Shown: one piece after another, positions 7,795 through 15,002 of the stretch
Numbering within the stretch: position 1 is the stretch's first letter
Layout of the letters: the number at the start of each line of letters is the position of its first letter
Made by a program: the position numbers and the translations under genes
NCBI GenBank assembly: GCA_002409745.1
Contig: DHOU01000009.1
Location: 10,752 to 74,751 of the forward strand
DNA from: Bacteroidales bacterium UBA5382
Lineage (GTDB): Bacteria > Bacteroidota > Bacteroidia > Bacteroidales > Dysgonomonadaceae
Length of the DNA stretch: 64,000 nucleotides
Reading direction: 5' to 3'
The notes under the pieces: model-generated
What the model was told of the DNA's origin: nothing
Database searches by the model: none
What the model saw: the letters and a program-made list of their open reading frames with translations, nothing else

Positions 7795-10467
7795 TCAATA
7801 CTCGTCTTGCGTATGATTAATCTTGAAAAGTTTCACAACTTCAACGACGACAATCGGAACAAGCGATAATCCTATTACATACAACCAATGGGTGGTATCC
7901 ATCGCCGCCAACTTAAAGACATCCCTCAATGCGGGAACCAACAGCACAACCAACATGATGGCTGCCGAAGCCAATATAGCCGCGATGAGCGGTTTGTTGC
8001 TGAAAATACTGGTTTTAAAAGACGATTGCCGGTTGGAATGCAAGTTCCGCACATGGAATAATTGCGAAAGAGCCAATACGGCAAAAGCCATCGTTTGCCC
8101 CAACATATTTCCACCATCGTGATATCCGAGTAAATAAGCAAATAACGAAATCAAACCGATCGTCATTCCCTGATAAAAGATTCGCCACGTCATCCCTTTG
8201 GTGAAAAATCCTTTTTGAGGATCACGCGGACGGCGCGTCATGATATCTTTTTCGGCCGGATCCATACTGAGGGCCAATGCCGGAAGACTATCCGTAACGA
8301 GATTCACCCATAAAATCATGATCGGCGTGAGCGGATTACCCAAATTAAAGAGTGAAGCGATAAGAATAAGTAAAACTTCCCCCACATTCGCCGAAAGCAG
8401 GAACTGAATTACTTTAAGAATATTATCATAAATACGCCGTCCTTCTTCTACAGCCCCCACAATGGTTGCAAAGTTATCGTCGGTAAGAATCACGTCCGAA
8501 GCATCCTTCGCAACCTCCGTTCCCACAATACCCATAGATACGCCGATATCGGCCTGCTTCAAGGCGGGAGCATCGTTCACTCCGTCGCCCGTCATGGCTA
8601 CGATGTCGCCATGAGACTGCCAGGCTTGCACGATACGCACCTTATGTTCCGGCGCTACACGGGCATAGACCGAATATTTTTCCACATCGCGATAAAGTTC
8701 CTCATCGGACATTTCCTGAAGAGTCGTGCCGACAATAGCTTTATCTCCATGTTGATAAATTCCTATTTCGTCGGCAATGGCTACGGCCGTCACCTTATGG
8801 TCTCCGGTAATCATTACCGGACGAATACCGGCCGTTTTACAGGTTTTCACCGCCTCCAATACTTCAGGACGCGCCGGGTCGATCATTCCGAGGAGTCCGA
8901 CAAAAACCAAATCACGTTCCACGGTTTCCGAATTAACCGTTTCCGGCATCTCCTTTATATTGCGGTAAGCTGTTGAAAGGACTCTTAAAGCCGATTTAGC
9001 CATACGTTCATTTTCCTCGCGAATAGTGGCAATATCTTCCTCTGTTATTTCACGCACCTTGCCATGCATTTGGATATGGGTAGTAACAGCCAGCACTTCA
9101 TCCAAACCACCCTTCACATTAATGCGATAAGTCCCGTCTTCCATCCGGTTGATGGTCGCCATACGTTTTCTCTCCGAATCGAAAGGCACCTCGTTCGCAC
9201 GCGGATAGGCCTTTTCCAATTCATTTTTATTCATGCCGAGCGCAAGAGCCACATCTACGATAGCCGTTTCGGTAGGATCGCCGGCATTTTGATGTTTTCC
9301 ATCGGGTAACATCTTCAGATGCGCATCGGTGCACAATACCGAAGCATGAAGCAATAACTTCTCATCCTCATCCAGCTCTTCGGGAAGAGGAGTATTCTTG
9401 AAGTCCACCCGGTTACCGCCGGTCCATCCTTCTACTACCGTCATTTTATTCTGTGTGAGCGTTCCGGTTTTGTCCGAACAGATAACCGTCGTACTTCCTA
9501 ACGTTTCGACAGAAGGCAATGTCCGCACAATCGCATTCAATTTCACCAATCTCTGTACGCCAATGGCCAGCACGATGGTCGAAACGATTTGCAATCCTTC
9601 CGGAATAGCAGCAACGGCCAAACTAACAGCCATCATAAACATCTCGAGCCAATCATTTCCGTATAGAATCCCGACGATGAATATCACCGCACAGATAGCC
9701 AACGCTACATATCCCAGTATTTTTCCGAGTTGCTCCAACCGTTTGGTCATCGGAGTTTCCGTTTGTTCGGTATTTTGGAGCATATGGGCAATCTTTCCCA
9801 CCTCCGTTTCCATTCCGGTACCGACCACGACACCTTTGCCCCGGCCGTAAGTGACTATACTGGTCGAGAAGGCCATATTTTCGCGATCGCCGATAGCAAT
9901 ATCGGAACTTTCGAGAGGCGCGGTACTTTTCTCTACAGGAACCGATTCTCCGGTAAGGGCGGACTCCTGAATCTTCAAGTTGTGCGCATTCACCAACCGC
10001 ATGTCAGCGGGGATAATATCCCCCGTATCCAATACGACCATATCTCCGGGAACAATTTCGGTAGAAACCACTTCGGTGACTTCGCCGTCGCGAAGCACCT
10101 TCGAATGCGGCGCACTCATTTTATTTAATGCTTCCAATGATGATTGAGCCTTTCTTTCTTCTACTACACCGATAACGGCATTAATAAGCAGAATAGCAAG
10201 AATGATAAAGGTTTCTGTTAATCCTTCACCCTCCAACACCCCGATGACTCCCGAGATGATAGCGGCTATAAGTAAAATGACCACCATACTGCTCTTAAAC
10301 TGTTCAAAGAACATGGTTGCCAAAGATTTTTGTTTTGTCGATTCCAATTGATTAGGACCTACTTCCTCCAGTTTTTGCTTCGCTTCGGCGGAGGACAAGC
10401 CTGTGTCGGAGGAAACACTGAAACTTTTCAGCGTATCCTCGACAGATTGATTATAAAAATGCTTCAT
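7795..10467 (-). CDS. P-type Ca2+-translocating ATPase (PMCA/SERCA-like)
   Basis: An 890-residue P2-type ATPase that would export Ca2+ across the inner membrane at the cost of ATP. The order is complete: N-terminal cation-ATPase domain (1-60), membrane pair, actuator domain with TGES (172-175), M3-M4, phosphorylation site DKTGTLT (Asp332), nucleotide-binding domain, hinge GDGVND and four to six C-terminal membrane helices. In M4 the usual PEGLP reads PEGLQ (289-293), so the second conserved proline is replaced by Gln. This could change ion binding or selectivity. The gene stands alone, with a terminator downstream. Substrate is assigned by family resemblance only. Confidence 0.88.
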   Translation of the reverse strand: MKHFYNQSVEDTLKSFSVSSDTGLSSAEAKQKLEEVGPNQLESTKQKSLATMFFEQFKSSMVVILLIAAIISGVIGVLEGEGLTETFIILAILLINAVIGVVEERKAQSSLEALNKMSAPHSKVLRDGEVTEVVSTEIVPGDMVVLDTGDIIPADMRLVNAHNLKIQESALTGESVPVEKSTAPLESSDIAIGDRENMAFSTSIVTYGRGKGVVVGTGMETEVGKIAHMLQNTEQTETPMTKRLEQLGKILGYVALAICAVIFIVGILYGNDWLEMFMMAVSLAVAAIPEGLQIVSTIVLAIGVQRLVKLNAIVRTLPSVETLGSTTVICSDKTGTLTQNKMTVVEGWTGGNRVDFKNTPLPEELDEDEKLLLHASVLCTDAHLKMLPDGKHQNAGDPTETAIVDVALALGMNKNELEKAYPRANEVPFDSERKRMATINRMEDGTYRINVKGGLDEVLAVTTHIQMHGKVREITEEDIATIREENERMAKSALRVLSTAYRNIKEMPETVNSETVERDLVFVGLLGMIDPARPEVLEAVKTCKTAGIRPVMITGDHKVTAVAIADEIGIYQHGDKAIVGTTLQEMSDEELYRDVEKYSVYARVAPEHKVRIVQAWQSHGDIVAMTGDGVNDAPALKQADIGVSMGIVGTEVAKDASDVILTDDNFATIVGAVEEGRRIYDNILKVIQFLLSANVGEVLLILIASLFNLGNPLTPIMILWVNLVTDSLPALALSMDPAEKDIMTRRPRDPQKGFFTKGMTWRIFYQGMTIGLISLFAYLLGYHDGGNMLGQTMAFAVLALSQLFHVRNLHSNRQSSFKTSIFSNKPLIAAILASAAIMLVVLLVPALRDVFKLAAMDTTHWLYVIGLSLVPIVVVEVVKLFKINHTQDEY

Positions 10468-10760
10468 TATTTATCGATCTTTTATTTTGAATGTAAGTGG
10501 TTTTTGAATGTTGAAATAATTAAAAAACGGAAGGTTGGCAGTTAACTCCGGGGTCTACTCCGGAAAGCCATAATTGTTTAAATGTCCAGCATGGAGGGAA
10601 CTTCACTTCCGCGAAAACCCGTTCAAGTATACAATGAATAGCCGTAATAGTATCTGTTATTGGCATCTTTTCTTATTAATTGAAGATAATAAAACAACAA
10701 ATAAAAACGGAAATTGTTTTAAGTGGAATAAAGAAAGGCAAATACACGACTCCCGTTTTT

Positions 10761-10776
10761 TATGTTATAGAACATC
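10761..10776. promoter_or_regulatory. 16-bp operator-like palindrome upstream of EF-G2
   Basis: TATGTTATAGAACATC is an inverted repeat (TATGTT-N4-AACATc). Its reverse complement matches the palindrome at 14840-14855 at 15 of 16 positions. The 6-4-6 layout with T-x-T-G-x-T half-sites resembles sites of Crp/Fnr-family regulators. Confidence 0.6.
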
Positions 10777-10785
10777 ATCTCAAAT

Positions 10786-10817
10786 TTTTATCCTATCATC
10801 TATTTTTTGTAAATTGC
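10786..10817 (+). promoter_or_regulatory. Candidate promoter of the EF-G paralogue
   Basis: TTTT (10786-10789), 20 bases, then TAAATTGC (10810-10817) is an imperfect match to TTTG-N20-TAnnTTTG. It is placed about as far from the palindrome at 10761 as the well-matched promoter at 14864-14895 is from its own palindrome copy. It would give a leader of roughly 100 bases. Confidence 0.35.
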
Positions 10818-10835
10818 GCCGTTCTTTTAAGACAT

Positions 10836-10849
10836 TGCAAACGATTGCG
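10836..10849. promoter_or_regulatory. TGCAAACGATTGC palindrome in the EF-G2 leader
   Basis: TGCAAACGATTGCG is a near-palindrome of the LacI-family operator style (TGCAAnCGnTTGCA). The 13-mer TGCAAACGATTGC is exactly shared, in inverted orientation, with 37782-37795 upstream of susC. If the promoter at 10786 is right, it lies just downstream of the start of transcription. Confidence 0.45.
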
Positions 10850-10881
10850 ACTTTGCCTATATAAACGATATGCCAAAGTCG
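10848..10881 (+). promoter_or_regulatory. Leader hairpin before the EF-G paralogue
   Basis: CGACTTTG (10848-10855) pairs with CAAAGTCG (10874-10881), followed by TTTTAATTAT. It sits 45 bases before the start codon and overlaps the edge of the TGCAAACGATTGC palindrome. It could be an attenuator or an mRNA-stabilising stem. Confidence 0.4.
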
Positions 10882-10925
10882 TTTTAATTATAGAGAAATA
10901 TCAATTATAAATAGTTATTCTAATC

Positions 10926-13082
10926 ATGAAAGTGTATAAAACGAATGAAATCAAGAACATTGCCATCATAGGCAATGCCGGATCAGGAAAGACCACTCTT
11001 GCGGAAGCGATGCTTTTCGAGAGTGGTCTGATAAAACGACGCGGAACGGTAGACGCGAAGAATACCGTGAGTGACTATTTTCCTGTGGAAAAAGAGTACG
11101 GATACTCGGTCTTTTCTACTGTATTTTCATACGAGTGGAAAGATAAAATGATGAATTTCATCGACTGTCCGGGATCCGATGACTTTATAGGAGGAGTCAT
11201 ATCTTCTTTAAATGTTACCGATGCTGCAGTAATGGTTATCAATGCGGCCAATGGAGTTGAGGTAGGCACCATCAATCAATTCCAATACACCGACAAGCTA
11301 CACAAGCCCGTCGTTATTGTTATCAATCAATTGGATAATGAAAGAGCGGATTATGACAATACTCTTTCTTCCCTGCATGAACAATATGGTAACAAAGTTG
11401 TACCGGTACAATATCCCATCGGAGTAGGATTATCTTTCGATGGCATCGTTGATGTACTCAAACAAAAACTCTATAAATGGACTCCGGATGCTACCACTCC
11501 CGAAATATTGGACATTCCCGAGAGTGAAAAAGAACGCGCGGAAGAATATTACCGGATATTACTGGAAGCAGCCGCTGAAAACGACGAAGGATTGATGGAA
11601 AAATACTTCGATCAGGGAACCCTTACCGAAGAAGAAATGAGAGAAGGCATTCAGAAAGGAATGATCGACCGTAGCCTCTTCCCGCTGTTCTGCACGTCCG
11701 GTGAAAAAAACAGGGCGGTACACCGGCTGATGAATTTCCTCTGTCTGGTCGCTCCTTCCCCCGATCAAGTACCGGCTCCCGTAAACACGGACGGCGAAGA
11801 AGTGAAACCCGATGCTTCGGGCCCCACGAGCTTGTTCTTTTTCAAAACCACGGTGGAATCTCATATTGGCGAAGTCTCGTACTTTAAAGTGATGTCGGGC
11901 ACGGTAAAAGAAGGCGATGACCTGACGAATGCCGACAGGCACTCGAAAGAAAGACTGGCTCAAATATATACCGTAGCCGGACAAATCCGCAACAAGGCGG
12001 AGGAATTACAGGCCGGCAGCATCGGCGCGGCCGTGAAGCTGAAAGATGTACGCACACACAATACGCTAAACGAAAAAGGCGTGGAGCAGCGATTCGATTT
12101 TATCCGTTATCCCGAACCGCGTTATCGCAGGGCCATCAAACCGGTAAACGAAGCCTATGCCGAAAAGCTCAACGAAGCCCTCACGCGAATGAAGGGCGAG
12201 GATCCTACGTGGATTGTGGAAATATCGAAAGAACTGAAGCAAACCATCGTTTCGGGACAGGGCGAGTTCCACCTGAGGACCCTGAAATGGCGCCTGGAAA
12301 ACAACGACAAGATCGATATCGTATTTTCCGAACCCAAAATTCCTTATCGGGAAACGATTACCAAAGCCGCCAGGGCCGATTACCGTCATAAGAAACAATC
12401 GGGTGGCGCCGGACAGTTCGGCGAAGTCCATCTCATTGTCGAACCTTATACCGAAGGAATGGCTTTGCAGGATGTATACCGTTTTAACGGACAGGAATTT
12501 AAAATACAAAACCGCGACACCCAGGAAATCAAGTTGGACTGGGGCGGCAAATTGGTTTTTGTGAACAGTATTGTCGGAGGCGCTATCGACGCCCGTTTTC
12601 TGCCCGCCATCCTCAAAGGCATCATGGCTCGCATGGAACAAGGGCCCCTCACCGGTTCATACGCCCGCGACGTCCGGGTGATTGTCTATGACGGGAAAAT
12701 GCACCCCGTTGACTCAAACGAAATTTCCTTTCTGCTTGCAGGAAGAAATGCGTTCAGCACCGCCTTCAAAAATGCAGGCCCGAAAATTCTCGAACCGGTA
12801 TACGATGTTACCGTATCCGTTCCCAGTGACTACATGGGCGATGTGATGAGCGACCTCCAAGGCAGGCGGGCGCTTATTATGGGAATGGAAAGCGAAAAAG
12901 GATTCGAAAAGATCAAGGCGAAAGTACCCTTGAAAGAAATGGGCTCTTATTCAACGTCTTTAAGTTCCATTACGGGTGGGCGCGCCTCTTTCTCCATGAA
13001 GTTCAATAACTATGAGTTGGTTCCCTCTGACGTACAGGAAAAACTCCTCAAAGAGTACGAAGCGACACAAAAAGAAGAATGA
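10926..13082 (+). CDS. fusA2: Elongation factor G paralogue with degenerate GTPase centre (EF-G2-like)
   Basis: A 718-residue, five-domain EF-G homologue. The G domain departs from translating GTPases at key sites. The P-loop is GNAGSGKT (16-23). The switch I RGITI motif is YGYSV (58-62). DTPGH is DCPGS (80-84), which loses the catalytic His, and NKxD is NQLD (134-137). Domains II-V are intact in length. This fits the Bacteroides EF-G2 type (B. thetaiotaomicron BT2167), reported to support translocation without GTP hydrolysis during carbon limitation and to depend on the regulator Cur. It stands in its own transcription unit with a terminator after it. A normal ribosome-protection protein is less likely because tet-type proteins keep the GTPase motifs. 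Confidence 0.85.
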   Translation: MKVYKTNEIKNIAIIGNAGSGKTTLAEAMLFESGLIKRRGTVDAKNTVSDYFPVEKEYGYSVFSTVFSYEWKDKMMNFIDCPGSDDFIGGVISSLNVTDAAVMVINAANGVEVGTINQFQYTDKLHKPVVIVINQLDNERADYDNTLSSLHEQYGNKVVPVQYPIGVGLSFDGIVDVLKQKLYKWTPDATTPEILDIPESEKERAEEYYRILLEAAAENDEGLMEKYFDQGTLTEEEMREGIQKGMIDRSLFPLFCTSGEKNRAVHRLMNFLCLVAPSPDQVPAPVNTDGEEVKPDASGPTSLFFFKTTVESHIGEVSYFKVMSGTVKEGDDLTNADRHSKERLAQIYTVAGQIRNKAEELQAGSIGAAVKLKDVRTHNTLNEKGVEQRFDFIRYPEPRYRRAIKPVNEAYAEKLNEALTRMKGEDPTWIVEISKELKQTIVSGQGEFHLRTLKWRLENNDKIDIVFSEPKIPYRETITKAARADYRHKKQSGGAGQFGEVHLIVEPYTEGMALQDVYRFNGQEFKIQNRDTQEIKLDWGGKLVFVNSIVGGAIDARFLPAILKGIMARMEQGPLTGSYARDVRVIVYDGKMHPVDSNEISFLLAGRNAFSTAFKNAGPKILEPVYDVTVSVPSDYMGDVMSDLQGRRALIMGMESEKGFEKIKAKVPLKEMGSYSTSLSSITGGRASFSMKFNNYELVPSDVQEKLLKEYEATQKEE

Positions 13083-13109
13083 TCGGGACAAAAATAATGT
13101 CATTTACAG

Positions 13110-13146
13110 AACAAGGCGGCTATTTAAGGTTGCCTTGTTTTTAGTT
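13110..13146 (+). terminator. Intrinsic terminator after the EF-G paralogue
   Basis: ACAAGGC (13111-13117) pairs with GCCTTGT (13132-13138), extended by an A-T pair, and is followed by TTTTTAGTTTTTT. It lies 28 bases past the stop codon. Confidence 0.8.
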
Positions 13147-13274
13147 TTTTAGAGAATGAGAGCGAAGTGGAATGATTACAACAAGTGTGCACCTACATGA
13201 TTATTGGTTATATAACGAATTAAAAAGACAATTGGCACCAATTATAAAAAATTGCGAGTAAAGCCAAACTTATT

Positions 13275-13307
13275 TTTTCATTAAGACAAAAAAAAACTTT
13301 ATTTTTG
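13275..13307 (+). promoter_or_regulatory. Bacteroidota-type promoter
   Basis: TTTT (13275-13278), 21 bases, then TATTTTTG (13300-13307), a full match to TAnnTTTG. It is 38 bases upstream of the next start codon. Confidence 0.6.
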
Positions 13308-13345
13308 TCCTTGCATCTCACATTCCATATACGCAACCTAAACAA

Positions 13346-14050
13346 ATGAAAAAAATACTTATTACAAGCCTATTCTTGTTAAGCATGCTGCAACTTTCAG
13401 CTCAAGAGCTCGCAGGAGCTTTTAAAGAGGGAAATGACTCGATCTCTTTCGCCGGGAATAAAGTCATTTTCAGCCTTAGCGATTTCAGCGGATTATCCAA
13501 TATAAAAACAGGAGAAGGCGAATTCGAACAAACCGGTCGTTATTTATTAGTTCATACGAATACGTATTCGGGAGAAAAGAGTTCTTTTGAGCCATCGGAT
13601 GCGACATTAAAAGATAGCACGGTAATAAAAGTCGTTTCCAATAATCATTATGTACTGCCGGGAATCCTTGTGGAACTTTTAAACAAAAGCCATAAAACAA
13701 TAGCCGGAAAAGTGAGCGATGAGAACGGTATCGTCTATGTGGAAAAGGACCCGAAAATCGTTCATATAAAAATTTCGGCTTTGGGTTACGATGAAATCGA
13801 GTTCCCTTATAATCCGCAACAAGATTATCTTGTTTCAGTAGTGAAAAAAGATATCATTGAAAATCAAACGGTGGCTTTCAAAATCGATAAGCCTGATGAA
13901 GAAACATTATCTATCTTATTGCTTTCGGATGAATTCGAAGCAAAAAATAATCTCGAGAAAGCGTTAGAAAAACTCGATAAGCGAGCCGTAAAGAATAACC
14001 AACTGCCCAAACAGTTGAAGAAAGTATACATCCCGATATATTACCGTTAA
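13346..14050 (+). CDS. Secreted protein with carboxypeptidase-regulatory-like segment
   Basis: A 234-residue protein with a clear signal peptide (cleavage after LSAQ, about residue 20). The middle (LPGILVELLNKSHKTIAGKVSDENGIVYV, then IKISALGYDEIEF) resembles the carboxypeptidase-regulatory Ig-like fold common in Bacteroidota surface proteins. The C-terminal 60 residues are charged and predicted helical, ending in IPIYYR. It has its own promoter and lies between the EF-G paralogue and the TetR gene. No specific function is recognised. Confidence 0.6.
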   Translation: MKKILITSLFLLSMLQLSAQELAGAFKEGNDSISFAGNKVIFSLSDFSGLSNIKTGEGEFEQTGRYLLVHTNTYSGEKSSFEPSDATLKDSTVIKVVSNNHYVLPGILVELLNKSHKTIAGKVSDENGIVYVEKDPKIVHIKISALGYDEIEFPYNPQQDYLVSVVKKDIIENQTVAFKIDKPDEETLSILLLSDEFEAKNNLEKALEKLDKRAVKNNQLPKQLKKVYIPIYYR

Positions 14051-14111
14051 ACAATAAGAATAAAATTAATAAAAGAGAAAAGGAGGTTACTTCAAGAGAA
14101 AAGCTAATCTT

Positions 14112-14711
14112 TTATAGTAAGGAATAGTAGTTACGCAATAAATTTTCTAACTCACGGACGTCAAAATCCTTATCTTTAAAAGCGGAAACGAAAGATACCC
14201 CATAAAAAATAGATTGGAACGTCTCTGCTATTACATTCGTGCTTAACGAAGATTTTATTTCCCCTTTCGCTTTAGCATTATCGATAAAAGAAGTCCAAGT
14301 AGTTTGTTCTAACGAGAGTATAAACGAAACCTTATCCACGTACCTTTCATAGTAAGTCAACGCATTAAAAGATAAATTTAAATAAGCACGTAAGATATTT
14401 TTCACCTCTGTTTGACGGAGTACGTCCATTGTGCTTTTTATTCCTTCGAGATATTTTCGAATAAACTGTTCCAAGGAATCATTAACATCGCACTTAATCT
14501 TGTTATTGATATTCTGTTTGTCAAATATGAATCGCTCAATAACAGCATTAAATAGAGCTTGCTTATCTTTTACATAATAAAAGACAGCGCCACGAGTCAT
14601 GCCTATTGCTTTTTCGATATCTACGACAGTAACATCCTTATAACCTTTTTCTAAGAAAAGTTTAAAACTCTGCTGAAGGATAAAATCGTACGTTTTATTG
14701 TTGTCTCTCAT
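14112..14711 (-). CDS. TetR/AcrR-family transcriptional regulator
   Basis: A 199-residue regulator. The N-terminal 55 residues are a TetR helix-turn-helix (KLFLEKGYKDVTVVDIEKAIGMTRGAVFYYVKDK). The rest is an alpha-helical ligand-binding domain with no close family I can name. It is divergent from the outer-membrane barrel gene and separated by 291 bases holding two well-matched promoters and a palindrome. It may control its own gene and the barrel gene; the inducer is unknown. Confidence 0.85.
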   Translation of the reverse strand: MRDNNKTYDFILQQSFKLFLEKGYKDVTVVDIEKAIGMTRGAVFYYVKDKQALFNAVIERFIFDKQNINNKIKCDVNDSLEQFIRKYLEGIKSTMDVLRQTEVKNILRAYLNLSFNALTYYERYVDKVSFILSLEQTTWTSFIDNAKAKGEIKSSLSTNVIAETFQSIFYGVSFVSAFKDKDFDVRELENLLRNYYSLL

Positions 14712-14731
14712 TTTTAATCACGAATTTTCCT

Positions 14732-14763
14732 CAAATATAGACTTTTGAGGGGTTAATCCCAAA
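14732..14763 (-). promoter_or_regulatory. Promoter of the tetR-type gene
   Basis: On the minus strand TTTG (14763-14760), 20 bases, then TATATTTG (14739-14732): a perfect match to the Bacteroidota consensus, 21 bases before the start codon. Confidence 0.8.
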
Positions 14764-14839
14764 TTTTGTAAACAAAAAAAGGGATATCGGGTATTTATAT
14801 TTTGCACTAAACGTTTTTATAAGAGGGATGTGAAGAGAA

Positions 14840-14855
14840 TATGTTCTATAACATA
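14840..14855. promoter_or_regulatory. 16-bp palindrome TATGTT-N4-AACATA
   Basis: A perfect 6-bp inverted repeat with 4-base spacer, ending 8 bases before the -33 element of the barrel gene promoter, centred near -54. The same sequence occurs upstream of the EF-G paralogue (10761-10776, 15/16 identical). Candidate binder: a Crp/Fnr-family activator such as a Cur homologue, or the adjacent TetR protein. Confidence 0.65.
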
Positions 14856-14863
14856 AAAATAAA

Positions 14864-14895
14864 TTTGGGTGGAAGAATAGAATACCATACATTTG
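14864..14895 (+). promoter_or_regulatory. Promoter of the outer-membrane barrel gene
   Basis: TTTG (14864-14867), 20 bases, then TACATTTG (14888-14895): a perfect consensus match, giving a leader of about 100 bases. Confidence 0.8.
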
Positions 14896-15002
14896 TTATG
14901 TAATTATTCTAACTCTTATTGCATTACAAAAAACGATGTACACGAAAGCAATATCTCTTCATTAATAATGGGCATATATGACAAACTATAAAATAATTAG
15001 GC

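Larger units (their letters stand above)
10468..10925. other. Intergenic regulatory region before the EF-G paralogue
   Basis: About 458 bases without a convincing gene. The left half shows only a short direct repeat of ACTCCGG near 10547-10564. The right half carries a Crp-sized palindrome (10761-10776), a candidate promoter (10786-10817), a second palindrome (10836-10849) and a leader hairpin (10848-10881). Confidence 0.6.
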
